Assembly (NCBI GenBank): GCA_963734665.1 | Contig: CAVTIR010000004.1 | Span: 1,054,001 to 1,118,000, forward strand | DNA length: 64,000 nucleotides | Direction: 5' to 3' | Origin: Trebonia sp963734665 | GTDB lineage: Bacteria > Actinomycetota > Actinomycetes > Streptosporangiales > Streptosporangiaceae | Notes under the pieces: model-generated | The model's input: only the letters and a program-made list of their open reading frames with translations | The model's database searches: none | Told to the model about the DNA's origin: nothing | Made by a program: the position numbers and the translations under genes | Part shown: one piece after another, positions 49,925-58,128 of the stretch | Position numbering within the stretch: the stretch's first letter is position 1 | How the letters are laid out: the number at the start of each line of letters is the position of its first letter

Positions 49925-50524
49925 GTGCCCACCGAGTCCTCCCGTGTGCGCTCGATGAACGAGACACGCGATCGCATCCTCGACGTCGCCCTCGATGTGC
50001 TGGGAGAGAACCCCGACGCCGGAATGGGCGACATCGCCTCCGCCGCCGGCGTCGTCCGTCGCACGGTCTATGGCCATTTCCCCTCGCGCCTCGACCTGGT
50101 TCGGACACTCACGGAACGGGCCGTCACCGAGATGACAGCCGTGCTCACCGAAGTCAACGCCTCCGACGCAGAAGCGGACGCGACGTGGGTCGAATTCATC
50201 GCCCGCGTCTGGCCGGTGGCGCACCGGTACCGAGTGCTGTTGGCGCTGCGCCGTGGCGAGTACGGCGAGGCGATCCACGGCCTGCTCGGGCCAGTCGATG
50301 AGCTCCTCGCCGACCTCGTGAAACGGGGCCAGGACAGCGACGTGTTCGCACAGCACCTGCCGGCGGGCATTCTGAGCCAGGTTGCCTACGGCGTCGTGTT
50401 CGCCATCGCGGACAGCGACCTGTCGAACGGGACCCTCGGCGCCCGAGCAGCGACGATCACGAGCCTGCTGATGCTGGGAGTTCCCGAGACGCGCGCAATC
50501 GCTCTCGTGGGCGACCAGCCCTGA
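49925..50524 (+). CDS. TetR-family regulator of the epoxide hydrolase
   Basis: 199 residues from GTG 49925; a longer frame would run through the operators and is unlikely. HTH: RDRILDVALDVLGENPDAGM, GDIASAAGVVRRTVYGHFPS. The C-terminal domain is all-helical with a small aromatic pocket (RVWPVAHRYRVLLALRRGEY). It most likely binds the two sites at 49870-49914 and represses both itself and the epoxide hydrolase. Its ligand is unknown. Confidence 0.9.
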   Translation: MPTESSRVRSMNETRDRILDVALDVLGENPDAGMGDIASAAGVVRRTVYGHFPSRLDLVRTLTERAVTEMTAVLTEVNASDAEADATWVEFIARVWPVAHRYRVLLALRRGEYGEAIHGLLGPVDELLADLVKRGQDSDVFAQHLPAGILSQVAYGVVFAIADSDLSNGTLGARAATITSLLMLGVPETRAIALVGDQP

Positions 50525-50779
50525 CCCGCAGCACTCGAGCGGAGCCGCGGATCGTCCTGCTCCGGACACGACATCGTCACCGCACCCCGCCAAGAATCCG
50601 GTGAGAACAGTGTGATCGCGACGATGTCGACGGGTCTCTAGTCGAGGGTGTCTGCCGGCTGCCGCATGATACTGACGCCACCACGAATCGCAGTGCCGCG
50701 AGTTCGGTCACGGCCGCGAGGCCGCCGAGAAGATCGTGCCCGGCCTGGGAGCGGAGCTGGGATCTCCGGTTGCGTTCAG
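50525..50779. other. Intergenic, no recognised gene
   Basis: 255 bases after tetR. Short frames on both strands have no recognisable content. Confidence 0.4.
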
Positions 50780-51310
50780 TCACGGTCTCTCGGTGTCGGC
50801 CCGGATGCCGTTGACAATGAGGTGGAGACCGTAGTCGAAGTGTTCTTGATGGTGCGGCGCGGGGATGTGGGCGAGTGCCGCGTACATGTGGGGGTGGCGC
50901 TGCGGGTCCACCGCGTCGGTAAGCCGCGCGGTGGCGTCGTGGCCGCTGCCGGGCAGTGCGACGGCGAGTTGCTCCTCGATGGTGTGGCCGACGACGTAGT
51001 AGGTCAGGGTGTCGGCCGCCCATGCGGCGTCGCGGCTGGACAGGCCGCTCTCGCCGAGGGCCGCGATCACGGCCTCGCCGTAGGCCAGCGCGTTGGGCAG
51101 GGGGAAGAAGGCGGCGGAGAACAGGCGTGCGCCGTCCCGGCGGGACAGCAGCGCCCGGCGCAGCCGGCGTGCCAGCTCGGTAATCCGCTCGGTCCAGGGC
51201 GACTCCGTATCCAGCCCGGCCGTCAGGCCGGCGAGCAGGGTGTCGGCCATGGCCTCAAGGAGTGCCTGCTTGCTGCGGAAGTGCCAGTACTCGGTGGCGG
51301 CCCGCCGGGC
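50780..51310 (-). pseudogene. TetR protein lacking its DNA-binding domain
   Basis: The frame carries YWHFRSKQALLEAMADTLLA (the last recognition-helix part of a TetR HTH) followed by a full tetracycline-repressor-type C-terminal domain (LSRRDGARLFSAAFFPLPNA, YYVVGHTIEEQLA, HHQEHFDYGLHLIVNGIRAD). The first 45 or so residues of the HTH are missing: upstream of about 51310 the same frame is the antisense of a GNAT gene. Without the HTH it cannot be a working repressor. Confidence 0.75.
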
Positions 51311-51319
51311 CGCCGCGAG

Positions 51320-51563
51320 GAAGGCTGGCGCCGCGGTTACGCGACCGAGGCGGCGCTCGCCGCCCGCGACGTGGCCTTCACCGGGGCGGGCCCAGCGGAG
51401 CTGTGGTTCATGACCGCCGTGCCCAACACGCCGTCCCAGGCGGTGATGCGCCGCATCGGCATGACTGAGGCCGCACGCTTCTCCCATCCCCGCGTCCCCG
51501 GCGGCAGCTCCCTCAAGCCGCACGTGATCTACCACCTGGCCAGCCCGGGAGCCGGTGAGTTAG
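51320..51563 (+). pseudogene. C-terminal half of a GNAT acetyltransferase
   Basis: Begins GWRRGYATEAALAARDVAF (the acetyl-CoA loop and helix), then VPNTPSQAVMRRIGMTEAAR and FSHPRVPGGSSLKPHVIYHL, a typical RimJ/RimL-like end. The first half is missing and the fragment abuts the headless TetR gene on the opposite strand. The frame does not stop at the family's normal end but runs on, so the 3' end is altered too. Confidence 0.7.
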
Positions 51564-51595
51564 TACCAGTAAGGAACCCGGCCTCCCCGGCCAGG

Positions 51596-51964
51596 TCAGA
51601 AGGGGTCTTCCATCTCGTCCGCGTAGCACCCGTACGGTGCGCCGCCGGGCGTGTACCCCACAACGAACATGAGCCGGTCGCCTGCCCAGCACACCTGGGG
51701 GTCCTGCCCGGTGTCCATGTCAGCCCTGACCGCGCGTGGGACCGGTTCCGGGCGCACGGACCATCGCGTGTCGCCGGGCGCGAACACGAACCCGATCGCC
51801 TCCAGGTCCTCGCGCGCGGTATAGCGGTCGACTCCGTACCGTTTCGCGTATGTCTTGACCGTGACCTGCGCGCCGGACGCCAGCCACGCTGTAGCCGATT
51901 CCCGCCGGGCCGCCTTGCGCATCCGGTGCCGCCGAGGCGGGCCGGCTCGCTTTCCGCCGCCCAC
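51596..51964 (-). CDS. Small conserved-looking actinobacterial protein with HTH-like segment
   Basis: 122 residues (or 108 from an internal ATG). The segment ARRESATAWLASGAQVTVKT, YAKRYGVDRYTAREDLEAIGF looks like a winged or HTH fold in which a strand-helix reads a substrate, and FVVGYTPGGAPYGCYADEMEDPF at the C-terminus resembles a family seen repeatedly in actinobacteria as hypothetical proteins. It stands alone between fragments. Function unknown; a plasmid- or phage-type DNA-binding role is only a guess. Confidence 0.6.
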   Translation of the reverse strand: MGGGKRAGPPRRHRMRKAARRESATAWLASGAQVTVKTYAKRYGVDRYTAREDLEAIGFVFAPGDTRWSVRPEPVPRAVRADMDTGQDPQVCWAGDRLMFVVGYTPGGAPYGCYADEMEDPF

Positions 51965-52212
51965 TCGTGCATCGTAATGAGGGCTGAGTCGTCAGCACGG
52001 CGCGATCACGAAGCACCGCCAAGAGCATGACGCCAGCGCGTGGATCACATCGGTGCCGCGCTGCAACGACTGCGGCGATTCGACGAGGCCGTGGCCGCCC
52101 GCGAGTGTCGGCGGCCATCCGGATCCCCGGTGCCGCTAGCCGATCGGCGACATGGACTCTCAATCCTGCGTCCTGGCGTGGGGTATCAGTACGCAGGCGG
52201 ATACTGCCAGGT

Positions 52213-52944
52213 ATGGCGAGATTCGAGGACCAGGACCTGACTGATGCCGAATTCCGGGAGTGCGACTTGACTCGCGCCCGTCTGATCGGGGTGGTGATGC
52301 AGGACGCTGTCATCGACGGGCTGGTCAGTAACCTGGTGGTTAACGGAGTCGAGGTGACGTCATACGTCGAGGCCGAGCTCGACCGTCGCCATCCAGTGCG
52401 GCAGCTGATCCGCTCGCCCGATCCGGCCGATCTGCAGGAAGCCTCTCGACAGCTGCGGGCAGACTGGGCGGCGACGCTCGGGCGGCTCCAAGGGATGCCC
52501 AAGGGTTCGGAGCACCAGCGCGTCGGCGGCGAGTGGTCGGCAGTGGAGACCCTGCGCCATCTTGTGTTCGTGCACGACTCGTGGTTCCGTCGCTGCTGCA
52601 TGGGATCGAGCAAGCCGTTCACAGCGATCGGGCTGGCTTCCGAGCTCGTCCCTGACCAGGAGGAGCAGGGCCTGGATCGAGCGGCGACCCCGAGCCTCGA
52701 CGAGGTGCTCGCCGTGCGCGACGTGCAGGGCGCCGAGCTGGAGCGTTGGCTGTCGACCGTGACGCCCGACGAGCTGTCGGCGCCCGCGCCAGTGCCGGCG
52801 GGCCGGGGTTGGCCGCCGTACGCCAGGGGGAAGTCGGTGCTCGAGTGCGTGCACGTGGTGCTGGACGAGGAGTGGGCGCACCACGGTTTCTGCGTGCGCG
52901 ACCTCGATCTGCTCGGGTGCCCCTTGCCAAATGCTGTGTCGTAA
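52213..52944 (+). CDS. DinB-family protein with pentapeptide-like N-terminus
   Basis: 243 residues from ATG 52213. The first 50 residues have a pentapeptide-like rhythm (FEDQDLTDAEFRECDLTRAR). The rest is a DinB/YfiT-type four-helix bundle: ELDRRHPVRQLI, EWSAVETLRHLVFVHDSWF and VVLDEEWAHHGFCVRDLD supply the His residues of the metal site. DinB-like proteins include thiol-dependent enzymes for mycothiol or bacillithiol. The long frame upstream is not protein-like. Role unknown. Confidence 0.8.
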   Translation: MARFEDQDLTDAEFRECDLTRARLIGVVMQDAVIDGLVSNLVVNGVEVTSYVEAELDRRHPVRQLIRSPDPADLQEASRQLRADWAATLGRLQGMPKGSEHQRVGGEWSAVETLRHLVFVHDSWFRRCCMGSSKPFTAIGLASELVPDQEEQGLDRAATPSLDEVLAVRDVQGAELERWLSTVTPDELSAPAPVPAGRGWPPYARGKSVLECVHVVLDEEWAHHGFCVRDLDLLGCPLPNAVS

Positions 52945-53353
52945 CAGGGGCCATATGCGAATGATGCAGGGAGCAGGGCATTCCCGCGCCGGGAGGTGGG
53001 CAACATCCCCCGCCGGTGAATATTCTCTTTGAACCATCCATAGCGGGATGCCCGTTGCCATGGCAGCGGTCCGGGGCAGAACCCCGCATCGGTCAGCGTA
53101 ACCGCTCCCACGCGTCCCGTCCGTGGCCTTTTCCGCCCCCGTCCGTGGCCTGACCGGCCCCGAAATCCCGAAGCCACGGACGCATAGCGGACGGCTGAGC
53201 CCCACAATCGTGCCTCGAAGCCCGTCCACGCTAGTCAGCGGCATAAGCCTCGTAAAGGAGGGACGGGCTGTAAAGCCGTCGGCTTTTCGCGCGGGCGACC
53301 GCAGGCGGGCTGCGGAGCCGCGCCAGACGAGATCACAGCCCGCTCTTGCGGTT
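52945..53353. other. Intergenic with small repeats, possible mobile-element remnant
   Basis: 409 bases. CCGTCCGTGGCCT occurs twice (53116-53128 and 53142-53154) and an inverted piece, CCACGGACG, at 53174. AAAGCC-GTC-GGCTTT near 53272 is a small hairpin in a context (GGGCTGTAAAGCCGTCGGCT) that resembles ends of IS200/IS605-type elements. No transposase is present. Confidence 0.4.
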
Positions 53354-54145
53354 CTAGGAGCAGGATCGTGGAGGACCGTCAGCGGGACGGGCGCTTGAGT
53401 CGATCAGGTGACGGAACCCCGCGATGAGGGCGCCCAGGCCCACCTCGAACTCGTCGTCTCTCCCGACTCCGGCGAGGGCATCGGCATGTTGCACCAGGAG
53501 CGGGGTGACGGCCGGGTCGCGCGAGCGGTATAGCAGTCGCCGGTCATCGCGCTCGCCGGGATCGGCGGCGTCCAGCCCGAGGTTGAACTGCACTGACCCG
53601 ACAATGAAGGTGGCTAGCGAGGACGCGGCAGCGGATGCCAGCGCGGGACTCAGGCCGGCGTTGATGAACAGGCCGAGTGCGTACTCCTGCCCGGCCAGCG
53701 AGTTCGGGCCGAGCCGCTCCGTCCCCCGCAGCAGCGAGACCAGGGCAGGATGCCTGAGCAGATGCGCCCGGAACAAGCGCGCCGACCATGCTGCCTGCCC
53801 GGCCCAGTCCAGGCCGTGCGGCGGAGGCGAGGTGGCTACGTCGATCGCCCGGTCGGCGAGCAGAGTCACCAGTTCCTCCCGGTCGCGGACGTGGCGATAG
53901 AGCGACGCCTGCCCGCAGCCGAGGGCGCTGGCCACGCTGCGCATCGTCAGCGCAGCCGTCCCGTGGGCATCGAGCAGGTCCAGCGACGCGTCGAGGATGG
54001 CCTCGAGCGTCAGTGATCTGCGTCGCCGCTTACGCGCGGATTGCTTCTCCCGCGCGAGCCACCATGCTGCCGTCCCCGGCCGTGGATCGGTCCCCGGGCC
54101 GGGGGGCGGCGGCGCACTTGGCGCGGTTGTCGTGGGTGCGGGCAC
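53354..54145 (-). CDS. TetR-family regulator of the SDR gene
   Basis: 263 residues. A Pro/Thr-rich leader of about 40 residues precedes the HTH (LTLEAILDASLDLLDAHGTA, MRSVASALGCGQASLYRHVR). The C-terminal domain is of the TetR_C tetracycline-repressor type (LFRAHLLRHPALVSLLRGTE, VGSVQFNLGLD, FEVGLGALIAGFRHLI). It is divergent from an SDR gene with two palindromes between them and presumably represses both. The true start could be inside, near the Ala-Trp-Trp segment. Confidence 0.87.
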   Translation of the reverse strand: MPAPTTTAPSAPPPPGPGTDPRPGTAAWWLAREKQSARKRRRRSLTLEAILDASLDLLDAHGTAALTMRSVASALGCGQASLYRHVRDREELVTLLADRAIDVATSPPPHGLDWAGQAAWSARLFRAHLLRHPALVSLLRGTERLGPNSLAGQEYALGLFINAGLSPALASAAASSLATFIVGSVQFNLGLDAADPGERDDRRLLYRSRDPAVTPLLVQHADALAGVGRDDEFEVGLGALIAGFRHLIDSSARPADGPPRSCS

Positions 54146-54162
54146 GGGAACAGGCTAGTCGG

Positions 54163-54210
54163 TATGCGAACGTCCTTCGCATAGCTTATGCTAACGATGT
54201 TCGCATAAGC
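54163..54210. promoter_or_regulatory. Two adjoining TetR palindromes
   Basis: Site 1: TATGCGAA-CGTCC-TTCGCATA (54163-54183), perfect. Site 2: GCTTATGC (54184-54191) and GCATAAGC (54203-54210) around TAACGATGTTC, with AAC/GTT also pairing. Both carry the half-site (T)TATGC / GCATA(A). They lie between tetR (start 54145) and the SDR gene (start 54273). Confidence 0.85.
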
Positions 54211-54272
54211 GTCCGCCCGGTGACCAGGGATCCGGGGGAAGCCTCCACTGACAGGAATCAGGAGCCGATTTC

Positions 54273-55094
54273 GTGACCCATGATGCTGCGATGCGCCTAG
54301 CCGACAGGTACGGACCGCGGGCGGTGATCGCCGGGGCATCGGAGGGTCTCGGCGAGGCCCTCGCCCACCGGCTCGCCGGGGCCGGCATCGACCTGGTCCT
54401 GATCGCCCGCAGCGAGGCACGGCTGCGCGCGGTAGCCGCTGACGTCGAGGCCCGTCACGGGCGCGACGTCCGAGTGCTGCCTCTTGACCTCACCGACCCC
54501 GGCATGCACCGGGCCGTCGCGGAATCCTGCCAGGACCTGGAGGTTGGCCTGGCGGTATACGCAGCGGGGAGCGTGAACCGCACCCTCGACTTCACCGATG
54601 ATCCCTACGAGGCATCGCTGCGCCAGGTGGAACTCAACTGCATCGGCCCCATGGGCCTGGCCCGCGCGCTCGGCCCGGCCATGCTGGACCGGGGACGCGG
54701 CGGCATCGTCATGGTGGCATCGCTGGCCGCCCTGGCCGGGGCAGCGCAGATCGCGGTCTATTCCGCGGTCAAGGCGTTCCAGGTCAATTTCGGCGAGGGC
54801 CTGTGGGCCGAGATGTCCTCCCGCGGCGTCGACGTATGCACGGCGGTCCTCGGTCAGACCTGGACCCCGGCCCTGGAGCGCCAGGGAATGACCTACGACC
54901 CCGAGACCGACATGCTCGCGGGGGACGCAGCCGACGAGATCATCGCCAACATCGGCAACGGCCCTACCTACGTCGTCGGAGCCAGGAACCAGGCCATCGC
55001 CGCGCGCGTGTGGCCCGACCGCCGGACGCTGGTCCAGATGATCGGCGCGCACACCAGCGCCCACGCGGCCCGCGCGAGCGGCACACCCTCCTGA
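54273..55094 (+). CDS. Short-chain dehydrogenase
   Basis: 273 residues from GTG 54273 (AGGAG eight bases upstream). Rossmann loop AVIAGASEGLGEALAHRLAG, VYAAGSVN, catalytic Ser in IVMVASLAALAGAAQ and Tyr-x3-Lys in YSAVKAFQVNFGEGL. The second strand ends IARSEARL, favouring NADP. It resembles the SDR subgroup near 17-beta-hydroxysteroid or polyketide-type reductases, but substrate is unknown. Under TetR control from the divergent gene. A strong hairpin follows 154 bases past the stop. Confidence 0.88.
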   Translation: MTHDAAMRLADRYGPRAVIAGASEGLGEALAHRLAGAGIDLVLIARSEARLRAVAADVEARHGRDVRVLPLDLTDPGMHRAVAESCQDLEVGLAVYAAGSVNRTLDFTDDPYEASLRQVELNCIGPMGLARALGPAMLDRGRGGIVMVASLAALAGAAQIAVYSAVKAFQVNFGEGLWAEMSSRGVDVCTAVLGQTWTPALERQGMTYDPETDMLAGDAADEIIANIGNGPTYVVGARNQAIAARVWPDRRTLVQMIGAHTSAHAARASGTPS

Positions 55095-55248
55095 TCTGTA
55101 CGCGCCAACTGAGGAACTCCGAGTGCGCTGGCGACGCGCCTATCGGCGGGTACCGCGTCAACGTCGTTCGGCCGACGGTACTGTCCGTGAAATCATCGCG
55201 GATCCCCATCGTGCAGGATGGTGCTGGCGGTGCTGGCCAGCAGCTGGG

Positions 55249-55291
55249 GCCCGCAGCCGATGAGCGCCCGCGGCGCTCATCGGCTGCGGGC
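55249..55291. terminator. Perfect 20-bp hairpin between convergent genes
   Basis: Arms 55249-55268 and 55272-55291 (core CCCGCAGCCGATGAGCG) are perfectly complementary with a CGC loop; an outer stem AGCTGG/CCAGCT (55242-55247 and 55294-55299) extends it with a small bulge. It lies between the convergent SDR and GH26 genes in a 383-base stretch that otherwise holds nothing recognisable. Confidence 0.85.
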
Positions 55292-55477
55292 AGCCAGCTT
55301 GCCGATGATTACACGACGCCGGCGGATGGCCTGGATGCCGAGTGGGCCGGGGCAGGCCCGATGATGGCCAGCCCCGGCCCACTTGGCAGTTCACAGCTGT
55401 CCTGGCTGCCCCCTGCGTTTCCTGGCGCCGATCAGCAACCGCACAGGTAAAGGCCTTGCCCGGCAGGTGGCAGGGGA

Positions 55478-56533
55478 TCAGGGATACGCCTTCACCGCAT
55501 TCTGGAACGCGGCGAGGATGGACGGATTGTCCTGAATTCGCCAGTCCTGGTGGTCGATGCCGTCATCCTGGGTCTGATCAAACCAGATGAACCCCATGAG
55601 GCCATCAGCTTTCGCGCCCGCGAACAAGGGAGCCACCTCCGACGCCCCGGCATCAGGGCCGACCGCGGTCTCGGAGATCAGGATTGGCTTGGACGCGAAC
55701 TCGCGGATCTGGTCGATGGTGTCCCCGAACAGGTTCTGGAAGTTCTCTGACTCGGTCTCGTAGTATCCGTCGATGCCGACGATGCCGACGTAGGCCGAGC
55801 CAGGCCAGTAGTCAGACACCGGCCCGGAACCCCCGTACGCGGAGTTCATCGTCCACATCCACGTCACATTCGTGGCGCCCTGCTGCTTGAACACGGTCAC
55901 GACGTGCTGCCACGCGGCGACCCAGGTGCTCGCTGGCGTGTTCCCGTACCCCCATGTGTACCAGTCGCCGTTGGCCTCGGGCGCGAAGCTGAGGATCACC
56001 GGCTTTCCGAATGCTTTCGCCTCGTCAGCATAGGTTTTCAGGCTGCTGTCGTCGGCGCCGTCCGCGACCTGCTCCATGCTCGTGTCATAGGGAAGTATCT
56101 GGATGACAGGCACGGACCCATGGCTGTCGACCAGGTCCGCGAACCCGGTATTGAATGGCCCCGGAAACGCGCTGTACGACAGCACATACGACACCTTGGC
56201 CCCCGTCGCGGCGGTGAACTCGGTCTCCGGGGTGTACGACGTGTTCACGCCCGCCGCGTACATGCCGATGTCCAAGGTTCCCGCCTTCGGCATGATGCCT
56301 GGGGGGGCTGTGACGTGGCTTACTACGGTTGCGCACGCGACCACAAGCACCCCCGCCGCTGTCCACCCGCTTCCATACCGCATGGCGGCACGGACGGGCC
56401 GGGCACGATAGCCAGGCACCTGCCGGTTAGGGCCGGGCAGCAGCCGGAGCACAGCGATAACGACGAACGCGAGGGTCGCGAGCCTGACGAAGATCCATAG
56501 AGCACCGCCGGAAAGCAGGAGTGTCTGGATCAT
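55478..56533 (-). CDS. Membrane-anchored GH26-like glycoside hydrolase
   Basis: 351 residues from ATG 56533, chosen because it overlaps the GT2 stop as ATGA. Two N-terminal membrane helices (LLLSGGALWIFVRLATLAFV and WTAAGVLVVACATVVSHV) precede a TIM-barrel hydrolase outside the membrane: acid/base Glu186 in SFAPEANGDWYTWG and nucleophile Glu288 in KPILISETAVG, the GH26 pattern (beta-mannanase, lichenase or related endo-enzymes). Being coupled to the GT2 synthase, it is likely to act on the polymer that synthase makes, as BcsZ or AlgL do in other systems. Substrate inferred, not proven. Confidence 0.85.
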   Translation of the reverse strand: MIQTLLLSGGALWIFVRLATLAFVVIAVLRLLPGPNRQVPGYRARPVRAAMRYGSGWTAAGVLVVACATVVSHVTAPPGIMPKAGTLDIGMYAAGVNTSYTPETEFTAATGAKVSYVLSYSAFPGPFNTGFADLVDSHGSVPVIQILPYDTSMEQVADGADDSSLKTYADEAKAFGKPVILSFAPEANGDWYTWGYGNTPASTWVAAWQHVVTVFKQQGATNVTWMWTMNSAYGGSGPVSDYWPGSAYVGIVGIDGYYETESENFQNLFGDTIDQIREFASKPILISETAVGPDAGASEVAPLFAGAKADGLMGFIWFDQTQDDGIDHQDWRIQDNPSILAAFQNAVKAYP

Positions 56534-57729
56534 GCCGTCACCTCGCGAGCGAGATGTCCCCAGGCGATCTCCCGGCGCTGCAGGCTCGCCACCGCCGCGG
56601 CGAAGAATAGCCAGCCCTGCCACAGCGCATAGAGGCCCTCGGGCACGATCACGGCGGCGAGGAGTATCCCGCGCCAGCCAGCCCGGCGCACCGTCCACGT
56701 CCGCTCAATGAGGGTCACCGACAGGACGCCCGCAGTCCACGCCAGGTTAAATTCCGGCAAGATGAGAAGCGCTCCGATCAGAATGAACAGGCACGCGTAC
56801 GAGACCGCGAACCCGCCATACAGGCCAGCCTGCCGCAGCCAGTACGAGAACGTCATCTTGGTCACCCCGTACGTGTGCAGATCCCCGAGAGTGCCTTTCT
56901 GCCACCGCATCCGCTGCGTCCACAGTGCCTTAACGGTCGGCATGACCTCTGTGGTCGTTTCGCACCGCGCCATGGACAGGCACTTCCAGCCCAGAGCCTT
57001 CACCGCGAGCGTCATCTCGTCGTCCTCGGTGATCGACGCGTGACTGTAGCACTGGCCCGGGATTCCCGGCAGGCTCAGGCCGCGCTCGCGGGCAACTTGC
57101 CGCAGCACGCCGACCCGGAACAGGGTGCCGGTTCCCGACAGCACGAGGGCCTGCCAGCGTCGCTGAATAATCCGCGCGTAGCGGAAATACTCGTTCCTCT
57201 GGAGCTGCCCGATGATCCCGGCGCCCGGCTCGCCCAGGAAGGCCCCGCACACGGCACCTACCTGCGGGTCAAGCCGCAACGTCCGGGACGCCAGCTCAAG
57301 CCAGCCTGGCGACAAAGAGGAGTCGGCATCCATAGTCAGCAGCAGCTCATCCGCGCTCAGCGTCGGCAAGACGCGTGCCAGCGCCTGGTTGAGCGCACCA
57401 GCCTTCCGGGCTGTGTTGAGCGTCGTCACCATCACGTTCACCCCCAGTGCCTCGGCGATCTGGGCCGTGTTGTCAGTGCAGTTATCGCACACGACCGTGA
57501 TCGACGAGACCGGGATAGTCTGCCGGCGCAAGGACCGGATTGTCTGCCCGATGCTGGCCGCCTCGTTATGCGCCGGGATCAGTACCGTGATCCGCGGCAG
57601 CCCGGAACGCGGGGCTGCAGACGGCTCTTCTTGGACCATCCCCCGCAGCGCCTCAAGGGCTGGGTACCGAGCGCGGACCGATGTTCTGTAGGCGGGGGAT
57701 CCTTTCGGCAGCACGCGCGGAGATGTCAC
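56530..57729 (-). CDS. Processive GT2 glycosyltransferase
   Basis: 399 residues, GTG 57729 with GGAGGT upstream. GT2 family: VLIPAHNEAASIGQTIRSL, nucleotide Asp in VVCDNCTD, Asp-Ala-Asp at 134-136, TEDDE at 234-238 and QRMRW at 272-276, the full set of cellulose/hyaluronan/poly-GlcNAc-type synthases. Three or four C-terminal helices follow (KMTFSYWLRQAGLYGGFAVS, ILIGALLILPEFNLAWTAGV, GILLAAVIVPEGLYALWQGW). It makes a membrane-extruded polysaccharide. Next gene (GH26) overlaps by ATGA. Polymer identity unknown. Confidence 0.9.
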   Translation of the reverse strand: MTSPRVLPKGSPAYRTSVRARYPALEALRGMVQEEPSAAPRSGLPRITVLIPAHNEAASIGQTIRSLRRQTIPVSSITVVCDNCTDNTAQIAEALGVNVMVTTLNTARKAGALNQALARVLPTLSADELLLTMDADSSLSPGWLELASRTLRLDPQVGAVCGAFLGEPGAGIIGQLQRNEYFRYARIIQRRWQALVLSGTGTLFRVGVLRQVARERGLSLPGIPGQCYSHASITEDDEMTLAVKALGWKCLSMARCETTTEVMPTVKALWTQRMRWQKGTLGDLHTYGVTKMTFSYWLRQAGLYGGFAVSYACLFILIGALLILPEFNLAWTAGVLSVTLIERTWTVRRAGWRGILLAAVIVPEGLYALWQGWLFFAAAVASLQRREIAWGHLAREVTA

Positions 57730-58128
57730 CGCACACCTCCACCGGTGATCTCTTGCCCCAGGCGCGCGAGCGACGCGTTCATTGCAAGCTGTTACCTTTC
57801 CATTACCATGCGTACAATCTCACAGGCCACTGCGTTCGCAGTAGCTGTCTGGTAGTAGAAATCGCTGCAAGCCTGAGATTTTTTCCCGGTTTGACCGCTT
57901 TGTGACGTATTTCTCTAGATTTAGGCTCCAATGTATGATCTGCTAGAGCGCCTGCGGCCTATGCCGCCCCCGGCCGTTCACGATTGGGGAGGCCGCGTCC
58001 GGCCTCGCAGCCGTGCGGTCGCTCATGCGATCCCGAGGCTCACCCAGGCTCAGATCGACGCAAAACTGAAGCCACCGCTGGTGGCTGCTCCCCGGCGCTC
58101 AACACCTACTCGGCGGTGGTTATCACCT
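57730..58128. other. Promoter region and possible leaderless start, 399 bases
   Basis: AT-rich for this genome. It holds the promoter of the GT2-GH26 operon on the minus strand. On the plus strand TTGACC (57891-57896) and TCTAGA (57914-57919) are spaced 17 bases and are followed by ATG at 57931, the arrangement of a leaderless actinobacterial promoter. The frame from that ATG (MYDLLERLRPMPPPAVHDWG) soon loses protein character and overlaps DUF5996 antisense. ACTGCG-TT-CGCAGT near 57829 is a small hairpin. Confidence 0.4.

Noticed and set aside
50648..52030. 460-codon plus-strand frame across the TetR and GNAT fragments
   Set aside because: Only the stretch 51320-51563 reads as protein (a GNAT tail); the rest is antisense of the TetR gene or low complexity.
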